A DNA stretch of 64,000 nt from contig NZ_JAGGNU010000018.1 in the NCBI RefSeq assembly GCF_018614915.1, forward strand, positions 1 through 64,000, in the 5' to 3' direction. Source of the DNA: Variovorax paradoxus (GTDB taxonomy: Bacteria; Pseudomonadota; Gammaproteobacteria; Burkholderiales; Burkholderiaceae_C). Below, piece by piece: positions 39,972 through 50,118 of the stretch. The position numbers and the translations under genes are program-made. Within the stretch, counting starts at the first letter, position 1; each line of letters opens with the position of its first letter. The notes beneath the pieces were generated by a model. It was not told the origin of the DNA, searched no databases, and saw nothing but the letters and a program-made list of their open reading frames with translations.

Positions 39972-41009
39972 ATGCAGGTTTTCCGGGGTTTCAGGCATCC
40001 GGGCGTAGCGAAGGCCTGCGCCCTGACCATTGGCAATTTCGACGGCGTGCACCGCGGTCACCAGGCCATGCTGGGGCTGCTCCACACCGAGGCGCGCCTG
40101 CGCGGCCTGCCCAGCTGCGTGCTGACCTTCGAACCGCATCCGCGCGACTACTTCGCCGCCGTCAACAAGCGGCCCGAACTGGCGCCGGCACGCATCGGCA
40201 CCTTGCGCGACAAGCTCAGCGAGCTCGCGGCCAGCGGCGTGGCGCAGACCATCGTGCTGCCTTTCGACGCCCGCCTCGCGGCGCAGACGCCCGACGAATT
40301 CATCCAGCATGTGCTGATCGAGGGCCTGGGCGCGCGCTACGTGCTGGTGGGCGACGATTTCCGCTTCGGCGCCAAGCGTGCCGGCGACTACACGATGCTC
40401 GATGCGGCCGGCGACCGGCACGGCTTCGACGTGGCGCGCATGAACAGCTACGAGGTGCACGGCCTGCGCGTGTCGAGCTCCGCCGTGCGCGAGGCGCTCG
40501 CCGAGGGCCGGATGAACGACGTGCAGGCCCTGCTCGGCCGGCCTTACGCGATCTCCGGCCACGTGGTGCACGGCCGCAAGCTCGGTCGCGCGCTGGGCGC
40601 GTCCGCGCCGGGCCGCGACGATGGCTTTCGCACCCTCAACCTGCGCTTCAAGCACTGGAAGCCGGCCGCCAGCGGCATCTTCGCGGTGCTGGTGCACGGG
40701 CTGGGCGATGCGCCGCTGCACGGCGTCGCGAACCTGGGCGTGCGGCCCTCGCTCGATGCCAACGACGTCAATGCCGGCCGGGTGCTGCTGGAAACCCATT
40801 GCCTCGATTGGCCGGCCCACCTCGGCGCCGAAGGGGCCTACGGTAAAATCGTCCGCGTGGAACTGCTGCACAAACTGCACGACGAATTGCGCTACACCAG
40901 CCTCGAGGCCCTGACAGCGGGCATCGCGAAGGATGGCCGCGACGCGCGTGCGTTCTTTGCTTCCACCCACGCCGAGACCCATCGCCAGACCACGCGCGAC
41001 CGAATTTAA
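39972..41009 (+). CDS. ribF: bifunctional riboflavin kinase/FAD synthetase
   Basis: A 345-residue enzyme that makes FMN from riboflavin and FAD from FMN. The N-terminal FAD synthetase (nucleotidyltransferase) domain has [13 protein letters not shown] near residue 18 and the [11 protein letters not shown] site. The C-terminal kinase domain has [11 protein letters not shown] and [10 protein letters not shown]. Length is normal. The ATG at 39972 was preferred over a start at 39924 for lack of conservation upstream. It is 107 bp before ileS. Confidence 0.95.
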   Translation: MQVFRGFRHPGVAKACALTIGNFDGVHRGHQAMLGLLHTEARLRGLPSCVLTFEPHPRDYFAAVNKRPELAPARIGTLRDKLSELAASGVAQTIVLPFDARLAAQTPDEFIQHVLIEGLGARYVLVGDDFRFGAKRAGDYTMLDAAGDRHGFDVARMNSYEVHGLRVSSSAVREALAEGRMNDVQALLGRPYAISGHVVHGRKLGRALGASAPGRDDGFRTLNLRFKHWKPAASGIFAVLVHGLGDAPLHGVANLGVRPSLDANDVNAGRVLLETHCLDWPAHLGAEGAYGKIVRVELLHKLHDELRYTSLEALTAGIAKDGRDARAFFASTHAETHRQTTRDRI

Positions 41010-41116
41010 AGCGGAACCCTCGCTTCCGCCGCGTCCGGCTGCCCCTGACATGCAAGCGCCGCACGCACCATCGATCCCCCGAGCGCTGCTGGGCAGCGCA
41101 GATTTCTGGAACCCCC

Positions 41117-43960
41117 ATGGCTGACAACAAGACCGAAGGTGGCACCGACTACCGCGCCACGCTGAACCTGCCCGACACCCCCTTCCCGATGCGCGGCGAC
41201 CTGCCCAAGCGCGAGCCGGGCTGGGTCAAGGAATGGAACGACGAAGGCCGCTACCACCGCCTGCGCGACGCGCGCCACGGCGCGCCCAAGTTCATCCTGC
41301 ACGACGGCCCGCCCTATGCCAACGGCCAGATCCACATGGGCCATGCGGTCAACAAGATCCTGAAGGACATGGTCACCAAGGCGCGCCAGCTCGAGGGCTA
41401 CGACGCGCTCTACGTGCCCGGCTGGGACTGCCACGGCCTGCCGATCGAGAACGCGATCGAGAAGAAGTACGGCCGCAACCTGAGCCGGGACGAGATGCAG
41501 GCCAAGAGCCGCGCCTACGCGACCGAGCAGATCGCCCAGCAGATGGCCGACTTCCAGCGCCTGGGCGTGCTGGGCGAATGGGACCATCCCTACAAGACCA
41601 TGGACTTCGCCAGCGAGGCCGGCGAGCTGCGCGCCTTCAAGCGCGTGATCGAGCGCGGCTTCGTCTACCGCGGGCTCAAGCCGGTGTACTGGTGTTTCGA
41701 CTGCGGCTCCTCGCTGGCCGAGTTCGAGATCGAGTACGCCGACAAGAAGAGCCAGACGCTCGACGTCGCCTTCAAGGCCCACGATCCTGCCAGGCTCGCG
41801 GCCGCCTTCGGCCTGCCCTCGCTCGCCAAGGACGCCTTCATCGTCATCTGGACCACCACCGCCTGGACCATCCCCGCCAACCAGGCGCTCAACCTGAACC
41901 CCGAGCTCGACTACGCGCTGGTCGATACCGAGCGCGGCCTGCTGATACTGGCCGCCTCGCTGGTCGAGATGTGCATGAATCGCTATGCGCTCGACGGCAA
42001 GGTGCTGGCCACCGTCAAGGGCGAGAAGCTCGGCGGGCTCGAGTTCGAGCACCCGCTGTACGACGTCGATGCCGGCTACCGGCGCCTGTCGCCCGTCTAT
42101 CTGGCCGACTACGCGACCGCCGACGACGGCACGGGCATCGTGCACTCCTCGCCGGCCTACGGCGTGGACGACTTCAACTCCTGCATCGCGCACGGTGTCG
42201 CCTACGACGACATCCTGAATCCGGTGCAGGGCAACGGCGCCTACGCGGCCGACTTCCCGCTCTTCGGCGGCCAGCACATCTGGAAGGCCGTGCCGCACAT
42301 CCTCCAGGCGCTGCGCGATGCCAATCGCCTGCTCACGACCGAGACCATCACCCACAGCTACCCGCACTGCTGGCGCCACAAGACGCCGGTGATCTATCGC
42401 GCGGCGGCCCAGTGGTTCATCCGCATGGACGAGGGCGAAGGCGTGTTCACCAAGGACAAGGCGCCCAAGACCCTGCGCCAGACCGCGCTGGAAGCGATCG
42501 AAGAGACCGGCTTCTACCCCGAGAACGGCAAGGCGCGCCTGCACGACATGATCGCCAACCGGCCCGACTGGTGCATCAGCCGCCAGCGCAGCTGGGGCGT
42601 GCCGATCCCATTCTTCCTGCACAGGGATTCGGGCGAGCTGCATCCGCGCACGATGGAGATCCTCGACCAGGCGGCCGACATCGTCGAGAAAGGCGGCATC
42701 GAGGCCTGGAGCCGCGTGACCGCGGAAGAAATCCTCGGCGCCGCCGACGCGCCCCGCTACACCAAGAGCACCGACATCCTCGAGGTCTGGTTCGACTCGG
42801 GCTCGACCTTCTTCCACGTGCTGCGCGGCACGCACCCGAACGTGCACCACGAGACCGGCCCGGAGGCCGACCTCTATCTCGAAGGCCACGACCAGCATCG
42901 CGGATGGTTCCATTCGTCGCTCTTGATCGCCTGCGCGCTCGAAGGCCGTGCGCCGTACAAGGGCCTGCTGACGCACGGCTTCACCATCGACAGCCAGGGC
43001 CGCAAGATGAGCAAGTCGCTCGGCAACGGCCTCGACCCGCAGGAAGTCAACAAGAAGCTGGGCGCCGAGATCACCCGGCTCTGGGTCGCGGCCAGCGATT
43101 ATTCGGGCGACATCGCAGGCGACGACAAGATCCTCGCTCGCGTGGTCGATGCCTACCGGCGCATCCGCAACACGCTGCGCTTCCTGCTCGCCAACACCAG
43201 CGACTTCGACATCGCGAAGGACGCAGTGCCGCTGTCGGACCTGCTCGAGATCGACCGCTACGCCCTGAGCCGCGCCGCGCAGTTCCAGGCCGAGGTGCTC
43301 GCGCACTACAAGGTCTACGAGTTCCACCCGGTGGTGGCCAAGCTGCAGGTCTACTGTTCGGAAGACCTCGGCGCCTTCTACCTCGACATCCTGAAGGACC
43401 GCCTCTACACCACCGCGCCCGCCTCGCACGCGCGCCGCAGCGCGCAAACGGCGCTGTGGCACATCACCCAGGCGATGCTGCGCTGGATGGCGCCCTTCCT
43501 GAGCTTCACGGCCGAGGAAGCGTGGAAGTTCTGCGGCAACGGCCAGTCGATCTTCACCCAGGTCTACATCGAGCTCGGCACGCCCGACGAGGCGCTGCTC
43601 GCCAAGTGGAGTCGCATCCGCGAGATCCGCGACGGCGTCAACAAGGAGATCGAAAACGTGCGCGCGGCGGGCCAGGTCGGCTCCTCGCTGCAGGCCAACG
43701 TGAAGCTCGTCGCGCCGCCCGAGGACCATGCGCTGCTGGCTTCGCTCGAGGACGACCTCAAGTTCGTGCTCATCACCTCCGCCGTCGAGCTGGCGGCCGG
43801 CGACAGCCTGTCGGTGCAGGTGAGCGCGAGCTCGGCCGCCAAGTGCGAGCGCTGCTGGCACTGGCGCGAGGACGTCGGGCACGACCCCGCGCATCCGGCC
43901 ATCTGCGGCCGCTGCACCAGCAACCTCTACGGCGCCGGTGAAGCAAGGAGCATCGCCTGA
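41117..43960 (+). CDS. ileS: isoleucyl-tRNA synthetase
   Basis: Class I synthetase for tRNA-Ile, 947 residues. HIGH is HMGH near residue 73 and KMSKS is KMSKSLGN at 630. The editing domain contains [19 protein letters not shown]-terminal zinc site is visible in [10 protein letters not shown] and CGRCTSNLY (about residues 910-935). Its TGA shares the A with the ATG of lspA (TGATG), so the two are translationally coupled. The ribF-ileS-lspA order is conserved. Confidence 0.98.
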   Translation: MADNKTEGGTDYRATLNLPDTPFPMRGDLPKREPGWVKEWNDEGRYHRLRDARHGAPKFILHDGPPYANGQIHMGHAVNKILKDMVTKARQLEGYDALYVPGWDCHGLPIENAIEKKYGRNLSRDEMQAKSRAYATEQIAQQMADFQRLGVLGEWDHPYKTMDFASEAGELRAFKRVIERGFVYRGLKPVYWCFDCGSSLAEFEIEYADKKSQTLDVAFKAHDPARLAAAFGLPSLAKDAFIVIWTTTAWTIPANQALNLNPELDYALVDTERGLLILAASLVEMCMNRYALDGKVLATVKGEKLGGLEFEHPLYDVDAGYRRLSPVYLADYATADDGTGIVHSSPAYGVDDFNSCIAHGVAYDDILNPVQGNGAYAADFPLFGGQHIWKAVPHILQALRDANRLLTTETITHSYPHCWRHKTPVIYRAAAQWFIRMDEGEGVFTKDKAPKTLRQTALEAIEETGFYPENGKARLHDMIANRPDWCISRQRSWGVPIPFFLHRDSGELHPRTMEILDQAADIVEKGGIEAWSRVTAEEILGAADAPRYTKSTDILEVWFDSGSTFFHVLRGTHPNVHHETGPEADLYLEGHDQHRGWFHSSLLIACALEGRAPYKGLLTHGFTIDSQGRKMSKSLGNGLDPQEVNKKLGAEITRLWVAASDYSGDIAGDDKILARVVDAYRRIRNTLRFLLANTSDFDIAKDAVPLSDLLEIDRYALSRAAQFQAEVLAHYKVYEFHPVVAKLQVYCSEDLGAFYLDILKDRLYTTAPASHARRSAQTALWHITQAMLRWMAPFLSFTAEEAWKFCGNGQSIFTQVYIELGTPDEALLAKWSRIREIRDGVNKEIENVRAAGQVGSSLQANVKLVAPPEDHALLASLEDDLKFVLITSAVELAAGDSLSVQVSASSAAKCERCWHWREDVGHDPAHPAICGRCTSNLYGAGEARSIA

Positions 43961-44463
43961 TGGCCACGACGCGCTCCCTCGCCGCGCCGCGTACCGGCAT
44001 CTGGCCCTGGCTCGGCCTGGCGCTGGTGATCCTGATCCTCGACCAGTTCACCAAGACGCTGATCCTCGGCTACTACAAGCTCGGCGATGCCACCTACATC
44101 ACGAACTTCTTCAACATCGTGCGCGCCCACAACACCGGCGCCGCCTTCTCCTTCCTTGCGGATGCGGCGGGTTGGCAGCGCTGGTTCTTCACGGCCGTCG
44201 GCGTGGCCGCGGCCATCTTCATCGTCTGGATGCTCAAGTCGCACGCCGGGCAGAAGCTGTTCTCCTTCGCCATGGCCGCGATCCTCGGCGGCGCGATCGG
44301 CAACGTGATCGACCGCCTGATGCACGGCTACGTGGTCGACTTCCTCGACTTCCACCTCGCGGGCCGGCACTTCCCGGCCTTCAACGTGGCGGACAGCGCG
44401 ATCACCATCGGGGCGATCTGCCTGATCCTGGACGAACTGCGGCGCGTGCGGCGCGGGCGCTAA
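43960..44463 (+). CDS. lspA: lipoprotein signal peptidase (signal peptidase II)
   Basis: A 167-residue inner-membrane aspartic protease that removes signal peptides of diacylated prolipoproteins. It has four membrane segments. The catalytic Asp pair is in [19 protein letters not shown] and in [22 protein letters not shown] near residue 60 is also typical. It is coupled to ileS by a TGATG overlap. A GC-rich hairpin without a T tract lies just after the stop. Confidence 0.96.
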   Translation: MATTRSLAAPRTGIWPWLGLALVILILDQFTKTLILGYYKLGDATYITNFFNIVRAHNTGAAFSFLADAAGWQRWFFTAVGVAAAIFIVWMLKSHAGQKLFSFAMAAILGGAIGNVIDRLMHGYVVDFLDFHLAGRHFPAFNVADSAITIGAICLILDELRRVRRGR

Positions 44464-44535
44464 CCCCTCTTTTCGGGCTCAAGGGTTTGCCCTTGGGCAC
44501 CTGTTGTCATGACGAGGTCACACTGCGGCGCTGAA

Positions 44536-44551
44536 ATGTAATCGATTACAT
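44536..44551. promoter_or_regulatory. 16-bp palindromic operator candidate for the LacI-type regulator
   Basis: ATGTAATCGATTACAT is a perfect 16-bp palindrome with the central CG typical of LacI/GalR operators. It covers the ATG at 44550, the first possible start of the adjacent LacI-family gene; the second ATG, at 44568, leaves the site 16 bp upstream. It suggests autorepression and, by co-transcription, control of the ABC genes. Confidence 0.7.
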
Positions 44552-45563
44552 GACAGCAGCGCAGCCGATGAGCATCCAGTCCGTCGCCGAGAAAGCCGGG
44601 GTCTCCGTGGCCACGGTCTCGCGCGTCTTTAATTTCCCGGACAAGGTGACGCCGGCCACGCGCGAGCACGTGGAGCGCGTCGCCGGCGAGCTCGGCTATC
44701 TGCCCAATTCGAGCGCCCGCACGCTGCGCACGCAGCGCAGCCGGGTGCTCGGCGTGGTGCTGCCCACGCTGCTGAATCCGGTGTTCGCCGAATGCCTACA
44801 GGGCATCGCCCGGGCCGCCGCGGCGGGCGGCTACGCAATCATCCCGGTCACCACCGGCTACCAGCTCGACGAGGAACAGCGCGCGGTCAACCTGCTCTTG
44901 GCCGGCAACGTCGACGGCCTGATCCTGGTGGTTTCCAACCCGGCCACCTCGGCGGCGCTCGCGCGGCTGGCCGGCGCCCACGTTCCCTATGTGCTGGTCT
45001 ACAACCGGCATCCCGATCACCCCTGCGTCTCGGTGGACAGCGAGAGCGCAGTGGCGGGCGCCGTCGCGCACCTGGTCGAGCTCGGGCACCGCCGCATCGC
45101 CATGGTCAGCGGCACGCTGGCCGCATCGGACCGCGCACAGCAACGCTGGCGCGGCTTCCTCCAGGGCATGGCAACGGCCGGGCTCGAGCCGCCCGCGCTA
45201 ATGGAAGTGCCCTTCATCGAAACGGCCGTCGAAGAGTTGACGCGCTTTCTCCAAGCCGCGCAGCGGCCCACCGCACTGGTCTGCTCCAACGACCTGCTGG
45301 CCATCCGCAGCATCCGCGCCGCCCATCGCAGCGGGCTGCAGGTGCCGCGCGACCTGAGCGTGATCGGCTTCGACGGCATCGCGCTCGGCGAAGACCTGAC
45401 GCCGGCGCTCAGCACCGTGGCCCAGCCGAATGCCGACATCGGCCGCCACGGCGTCGAGCTGCTGGTGCAGGCGCTCGCCGGCGGCAGCCCCCTCACTGCC
45501 GATGCGAGCCTGGTGCTGCCCCATGCGCTGCGCACGGGCGAATCCTGCGCGACAGCGCCCTGA
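44550..45563 (+). CDS. LacI-family transcription repressor
   Basis: A 337-residue LacI/GalR repressor. The N-terminal helix-turn-helix is IQSVAEKAGVSVATVSRVFN, with the hinge (LPNSSARTLRTQRS) after it. The periplasmic-binding-protein-like effector domain follows (GVVLPTLLNPVFAECL, VIGFDGIALGEDLTPALSTV). Translation may start at 44550 or at the second ATG 44568 (MSIQSVAEKAG), which would leave the operator free upstream; the longer form is listed. It heads the ABC operon, and its stop is 32 bp before the receptor gene. Confidence 0.92.
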   Translation: MTAAQPMSIQSVAEKAGVSVATVSRVFNFPDKVTPATREHVERVAGELGYLPNSSARTLRTQRSRVLGVVLPTLLNPVFAECLQGIARAAAAGGYAIIPVTTGYQLDEEQRAVNLLLAGNVDGLILVVSNPATSAALARLAGAHVPYVLVYNRHPDHPCVSVDSESAVAGAVAHLVELGHRRIAMVSGTLAASDRAQQRWRGFLQGMATAGLEPPALMEVPFIETAVEELTRFLQAAQRPTALVCSNDLLAIRSIRAAHRSGLQVPRDLSVIGFDGIALGEDLTPALSTVAQPNADIGRHGVELLVQALAGGSPLTADASLVLPHALRTGESCATAP

Positions 45564-45595
45564 CCCCTTCCTTCATCCACCACCAAGGAACTTCG

Positions 45596-46606
45596 ATGTC
45601 ACTGCCTCTCCACCGCATCGCCCGCGCCGGCCTGCTGGCCCTCGGCCTCGCTGCCGGCACGGCCATGGCGCAGACCGCCATCTGCTACAACTGCCCGACC
45701 GAGTGGGCCGACTGGGGCACGCAACTGCGCGCCATCAAGGCCAGGACCGGCGTCACGGTGCCGCCGGACAACAAGAACTCGGGCCAGTCGCTCGCGCAGC
45801 TGGTGGCCGAGAAGGCCAGCCCGGTCGCCGACGTGACCTATCTGGGCGTCACCTTCGCGATCCAGGCGCAGAAGGACGGCGTGGTGCAAGCCTACAAGCC
45901 GGCCGCATGGAAAGACATTCCCGACGGCCTCAAGGATCCGGCCGGCCAGTGGTTCACCATCCACTCGGGCACGCTCGGCTTCATGGTCAACGTCGACGCG
46001 CTGCGCGGCAAGCCGGTGCCCAAGTCCTGGGCCGACCTGCTGAAGCCCGAGTACAAGGGGCTCATCGGCTACCTCGATCCGGCCTCGGCCTTCGTCGGCT
46101 ACGTGGGCGCGGTGGCGGTCAACGAGGCGCGCGGCGGCACGCTCGACAACTTCACGCCGGCCATGGACTACTTCAAGGCGCTCTCGAAGAACGAGCCCAT
46201 CGTGCCCAAGCAGACCTCGTACGCGCGCGTGCTCTCGGGCGAGATCGCGATCCTGCTCGACTACGACTTCAATGCCTACCGCGCCAAGTACAAGGACAAA
46301 GCCAACGTCGCCTTCGTGATCCCGAGCGAAGGCACGGTGGTGGTGCCCTACGTGATGAGCCTGGTCGCGAACGCGCCGCATGCCGCCGAGGGCAAGAAGG
46401 TGCTGGACTTCGTGCTCTCCGACGAAGGCCAGGCGCTCTGGGCCAAGGCCTACCTGCGGCCGGTGCGCGCCGGTGCGATGCCGAAGGAGGTCGAGGCGCA
46501 ATTCCTGCCGGCGGCCGAATACGCGCGCGCCAAGTCGGTCGACTACGGCCGCATGGCCGAGGCCCAGCGCGCCTTCTCCGATCGCTACCTGAAGGAAGTG
46601 CGCTGA
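45596..46606 (+). CDS. ABC transporter periplasmic substrate-binding protein
   Basis: A 336-residue solute receptor of the iron/thiamine/phosphonate/polyamine-type superfamily. A signal peptide (1-25, cut after GTAMA) gives a mature start QTAICYNCPTEW with a Cys30-Cys33 pair, probably a disulfide in the periplasm. AAGGAA precedes the ATG. The neighbouring phosphodiesterase suggests that the ligand is a phosphodiester or organophosphate; this is inference from context. The stop overlaps the probable start of the first permease (CTGA). Confidence 0.88.
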   Translation: MSLPLHRIARAGLLALGLAAGTAMAQTAICYNCPTEWADWGTQLRAIKARTGVTVPPDNKNSGQSLAQLVAEKASPVADVTYLGVTFAIQAQKDGVVQAYKPAAWKDIPDGLKDPAGQWFTIHSGTLGFMVNVDALRGKPVPKSWADLLKPEYKGLIGYLDPASAFVGYVGAVAVNEARGGTLDNFTPAMDYFKALSKNEPIVPKQTSYARVLSGEIAILLDYDFNAYRAKYKDKANVAFVIPSEGTVVVPYVMSLVANAPHAAEGKKVLDFVLSDEGQALWAKAYLRPVRAGAMPKEVEAQFLPAAEYARAKSVDYGRMAEAQRAFSDRYLKEVR

Positions 46607-47409
46607 ACACCCAACAGCGCTGGCTGCTGCCGGCCTGCCTGGCACCGGCGGCCGTCTTCTTCCTTGCCTTCTGGCTGCTGCCGGTCGCGCGCCTGGTCGC
46701 GCTGCCGGCCGCCAAGGGCTGGCAGACCTACGTCGCCGTGCTCACCGACGGCCGCTATCTCGCGAGCATGCTCAACACCGTCGCGCTCTCGCTGGCGGTG
46801 ACGCTGGCGACGCTGGTGCTCGGCAGCGCGGTCGGCATCTACCTGGCGCGCCGCGCCTTCCCGGGCAAGCGCCTGCTGCTGTCGCTGCTGACGTTGCCCT
46901 TGTCTTTTCCGGGCGTGATCATCGGCTTCTTCGTGATCCTGCTCGGCGGGCGGCAAGGGCTGGTGGCCGACCTGGGCGCGGCTTTCGGCCTGGAGCGCAT
47001 CACCTTCGCCTATGGCCTGCTCGGCCTCTTCCTCGCGTACCTCTATTTCTCGCTGCCGCGCGCCATCGCCACCTACGCGGCGGCCGCGGAGGCCATGAAC
47101 CTGCAACTGGAGGAAGCCGCGCGCTCGCTCGGCGCCTCGCGCCTGCGCATCGCGCGCGACGTCTGGCTGCCGGAGCTCGCGCCGACCACGCTGGCCTGCG
47201 GCGCGATCCTGTTCGCCACTTCGATGGGCGCCTTCGGCACCGCCTTCACGCTGGCGAGCAAGTTCGAGGTGATCCCGATCACGATCTACAACGAGTTCAC
47301 CAACTACGCCAACTTCGCGCTGGCCGCCTCGCTGTCGATCGCGCTGGGCCTGGTGACCTGGGCGGTGCTGTTCGTGGCGCGGCATTTCGGCGCCGACCCT
47401 ACACGCTAG
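46603..47409 (+). CDS. ABC transporter permease 1 (probable CTG start)
   Basis: A 268-residue permease with about six membrane segments and the inner-membrane coupling loop EEAARSLGASRLRIARDVWLPE split by the helix (EAA motif with Gly). No ATG, GTG or TTG starts the frame before conserved sequence; the first ATG is at 46766, too late. CTG at 46603, seven to eight bases after AAGGA and overlapping the receptor's TGA as CTGA, is the likely start, replacing the usual ATGA. This start is inference. The second permease begins two bases after the stop. Confidence 0.78.
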   Translation: MNTQQRWLLPACLAPAAVFFLAFWLLPVARLVALPAAKGWQTYVAVLTDGRYLASMLNTVALSLAVTLATLVLGSAVGIYLARRAFPGKRLLLSLLTLPLSFPGVIIGFFVILLGGRQGLVADLGAAFGLERITFAYGLLGLFLAYLYFSLPRAIATYAAAAEAMNLQLEEAARSLGASRLRIARDVWLPELAPTTLACGAILFATSMGAFGTAFTLASKFEVIPITIYNEFTNYANFALAASLSIALGLVTWAVLFVARHFGADPTR

Positions 47410-47411
47410 CC

Positions 47412-48212
47412 ATGGCACGCACCACCACCCGATCCTCGCCATTCCTGCTGGGCATCACGCTCGTCGTCAGCTTCTTCATGATCGCGCCGATGCTGCTGTC
47501 GATCATGGCAGGGCTGGTCAACAACTACAGCGCCGGCATCCGAAGCGGGCTGACCCTGCGCTGGCTCGGCGAAGTCTGGGAGGTCTACGGCAACACCGTC
47601 GGCTGGTCGCTCGCGCTGGCTTTGGGCTGCGTCGTCGGCACGCTGCTGCTGGGCGTGCCCTGCGCCTATGCGCTGGCGCGCAGCCGCACGCGCGCCGCCC
47701 GCGCCTTCGAGGAACTGCTGACGCTGCCGGTGGCCGTGCCCGGCCTCGCGACGGCGCTGGCGCTGATCCTCGCCTACGGCCAGCTCACCGCCTTCCGCCA
47801 GAGCTTCGCTTTCATCCTGGTCGGCCACATCGTCTTCACCCTGCCCTTCATGGTGCGCACCGTGTCCTCGGCCTTCCAGCGCGAAGAGCTGCTGGCGCTG
47901 GAAGAGGCCGCGCGCTCGCTGGGCGCGAACTTCAGGCAGCGCTTCCTCGGCGTGCTGGTGCCGGCGGTGTTCCCGGCCATCGTGGCCGGCAGCCTGATGG
48001 TGTTCACGCTCTCGGTCGGCGAGTTCAACCTCACCTGGATGCTGCACACGCCCCTGACCCGCACCCTGCCCGTGGGCCTGGCCGACAGCTACGCATCGAT
48101 GCGGCTGGAGATCGGCTCGGCCTACACGCTGGTCTTCTTCATCGTCATCCTGCCGGTCCTGTGGGGCCTGCAGGCCGTGGCCCACCAGATTCAGAAACGC
48201 TATGGAACTTGA
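47412..48212 (+). CDS. ABC transporter permease 2
   Basis: A 266-residue partner permease with about six membrane segments. Its EAA loop is LEEAARSLGANFRQRFLGV. It begins two bases after permease 1, ATG at 47412. Its 3' end overlaps the ATPase gene by 11 bp, a further sign of coupling. Confidence 0.92.
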   Translation: MARTTTRSSPFLLGITLVVSFFMIAPMLLSIMAGLVNNYSAGIRSGLTLRWLGEVWEVYGNTVGWSLALALGCVVGTLLLGVPCAYALARSRTRAARAFEELLTLPVAVPGLATALALILAYGQLTAFRQSFAFILVGHIVFTLPFMVRTVSSAFQREELLALEEAARSLGANFRQRFLGVLVPAVFPAIVAGSLMVFTLSVGEFNLTWMLHTPLTRTLPVGLADSYASMRLEIGSAYTLVFFIVILPVLWGLQAVAHQIQKRYGT

Positions 48213-49263
48213 ACGCATCCCCGTCGACATCAGCCGTTGCGCAAAGACCTACGCCGACGGCACGCGCGGCCTGCTGCCGACGACGCTGCACGTCGAGCCC
48301 GGCGAGGTGCTGGCGCTGCTGGGACCTTCGGGCTGCGGCAAGACCACGCTGCTGCGCCTGATCGCCGGTCTCGAGTCGCCCGACGAAGGCAGCCGCATCA
48401 TCTTCGGCGACCAGGACGTGACCGATCGGCCGGTGGAGCAGCGCGGCGTCGGCATGGTGTTCCAGAGCTACGCCCTCTTTCCGCAGATGACGGTGGAAGC
48501 CAACATTGGCTACGGGCTCCGCATCCGCGGCATGGCGCCGGCCGAGGAGCGGCGGCAAGTCGGCGAACTGGTCGACCTCACGCGGCTCGGCGGCCTGGAG
48601 AAGAAGCGGCCCGGCGAGCTGTCCGGCGGCCAGCGCCAGCGCGTCGCACTGGCCCGTGCCGTGGCCGTGCGCCCGCGCGTGCTGTTGCTCGACGAGCCGC
48701 TGGCGGCGCTGGACGCCAAGCTCAAGGAATCGCTGCGCGACGAGCTGGCCGAACTGCTGCGGCGCCTGCACATCACGGCCATCCACGTCACGCACGACCA
48801 GCAGGAAGCGATGGCCATCGCCGACCGGCTGGCCGTGATGAGCGCCGGCCGCATCGTGCAGATCGGCCGCGGCGAGGATCTCTACCGCGCGCCGGCACAT
48901 CCCTTCGTGGCCGAGTTCCTGGGCCGCGTGAACCGTCTGGAGCGCGCGCCCGATGCCGTCGCCGAAGGCGTGCTGCGCATCGGCGGCGCGGCCTTCGCCT
49001 GCCCGGGCGCATGGCAGGCGCACACGACGCTGCTGATCCGGCCCGAGGACCTCCAGGTCGGCACGCAGCAGCCGGGATGGGGCGCGGCCCGCGTCGAGCA
49101 GCGCACCTTCCTCGGCGACCGCGTACAACTGAGATTGCGTGCCGACGGACAGCCGCTGCTGATCGCCGATGTCGGCCGCGACGTCGGCTTTCTGCCCGGC
49201 GACAGCGTCGGCCTGCGCATCGACCCCGATCGCCTGATGACTTCCGTGGAGCTCCCCGCATGA
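48202..49263 (+). CDS. ABC transporter ATPase
   Basis: A 353-residue ABC ATPase of the PotA/FbpC/UgpC type. Walker A is LGPSGCGKTTLLRLIAG near residue 40, the signature is LSGGQRQRVALARA, and Walker B is VLLLDEPLAALDAKL. The H-loop is VTHDQQEAM. The C-terminal 100 residues are a TOBE-type regulatory domain (LIRPEDLQVG). The TGA overlaps the phosphodiesterase ATG as ATGA. Confidence 0.94.
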   Translation: MELERIPVDISRCAKTYADGTRGLLPTTLHVEPGEVLALLGPSGCGKTTLLRLIAGLESPDEGSRIIFGDQDVTDRPVEQRGVGMVFQSYALFPQMTVEANIGYGLRIRGMAPAEERRQVGELVDLTRLGGLEKKRPGELSGGQRQRVALARAVAVRPRVLLLDEPLAALDAKLKESLRDELAELLRRLHITAIHVTHDQQEAMAIADRLAVMSAGRIVQIGRGEDLYRAPAHPFVAEFLGRVNRLERAPDAVAEGVLRIGGAAFACPGAWQAHTTLLIRPEDLQVGTQQPGWGAARVEQRTFLGDRVQLRLRADGQPLLIADVGRDVGFLPGDSVGLRIDPDRLMTSVELPA

Positions 49264-50081
49264 CGACCTTTCTTGCCCAACTGAGCGACCTGCACATCCG
49301 CGAGCCCGGCCGCCTCGCCTACGGCCGGCTCGACACGGCGCCGTACCTCGAGCGCGCGGTGCAATCCGTCCTGCGCCTGAAGCAGCAGCCCGACGCCGTG
49401 GTGATCACCGGCGACCTGAGCGACTTCGGCCGCGCGGCCGAATACGCGCATCTGGCGCAGCTGCTGGCGCCGCTTCCGATGCCCGTCTACCTGATGCCCG
49501 GCAACCACGACGACCGCGACCAGCTGCGCAAGAGCTTTCCCGCACACGGCTACCTGGGCAGCGAAGGCTTCGTCCAGCATGCGGTGAAGGTGGGCGAGCT
49601 GCGCCTGATCGCGCTCGACACCTGCGTGCCCGGCCAGAGCCATGGCAGCCTGTGCGAGCAGCGGCTGGCCTGGCTCGAAACGCAGCTCGCGCGCTACCGT
49701 GACGAGCCCGTGGTGGTCGCGATGCACCATCCGCCCTTCGAGACGCTGATCGGCCACATGGACGAGATCGGATTGCTGGAGGGCACCGAGGCGCTGGAAG
49801 CGCTGATCGCAAAGCATCCCAACGTCGAGCGCGTGATCTGCGGCCACCTGCACCGGGCGATCGACGTGCGCTTCGGCGGCAGCATCGCTTCCACCGGGCC
49901 TTCTACGGCGCACCAGGTCGCGCTCGACCTGGCACCCGATGCGCCGTCGGCCTGGATGCTGGAGCCGCCCGGCTTCTGCGTCCATGCCTGGGCCGGCGAG
50001 CGGCTGGTGACCCATCTCGTGCCCAGCGGCAGCTTCGAAGGCCCGTATCCTTTCCACGACAACGGCGCGCTGATCGACTGA
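49260..50081 (+). CDS. GpdQ-like class III phosphodiesterase
   Basis: A 273-residue calcineurin-like dinuclear metal phosphodiesterase. Ligands are visible as Asp10 and His12 in SDLHIRE, Asp52 in TGDLSD, Asn82 in PGNHDD, the pair in MHHPPF near 157, and CGHLHR near 197. The length, motif spacing and the late STGPSTAHQV segment resemble GpdQ (glycerophosphodiesterase of Enterobacter) and the CpdA group. It is coupled by ATGA to the ATPase of a binding-protein-dependent importer, so it probably cleaves the imported compound. No signal peptide is seen. Confidence 0.88.
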   Translation: MTTFLAQLSDLHIREPGRLAYGRLDTAPYLERAVQSVLRLKQQPDAVVITGDLSDFGRAAEYAHLAQLLAPLPMPVYLMPGNHDDRDQLRKSFPAHGYLGSEGFVQHAVKVGELRLIALDTCVPGQSHGSLCEQRLAWLETQLARYRDEPVVVAMHHPPFETLIGHMDEIGLLEGTEALEALIAKHPNVERVICGHLHRAIDVRFGGSIASTGPSTAHQVALDLAPDAPSAWMLEPPGFCVHAWAGERLVTHLVPSGSFEGPYPFHDNGALID

Positions 50082-50118
50082 GGCGGCCAGAACGCGCGGC
50101 GTATAGTCGTCCGCTTCC

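Noticed and set aside
41006..43894. A 962-codon minus-strand frame opposite ileS
   Set aside because: Antisense shadow of ileS; no family features.
44477..44498. Hairpin after lspA as a terminator
   Set aside because: A 9-bp stem with one G-T pair is visible, but there is no T tract, so I do not list it as a terminator.
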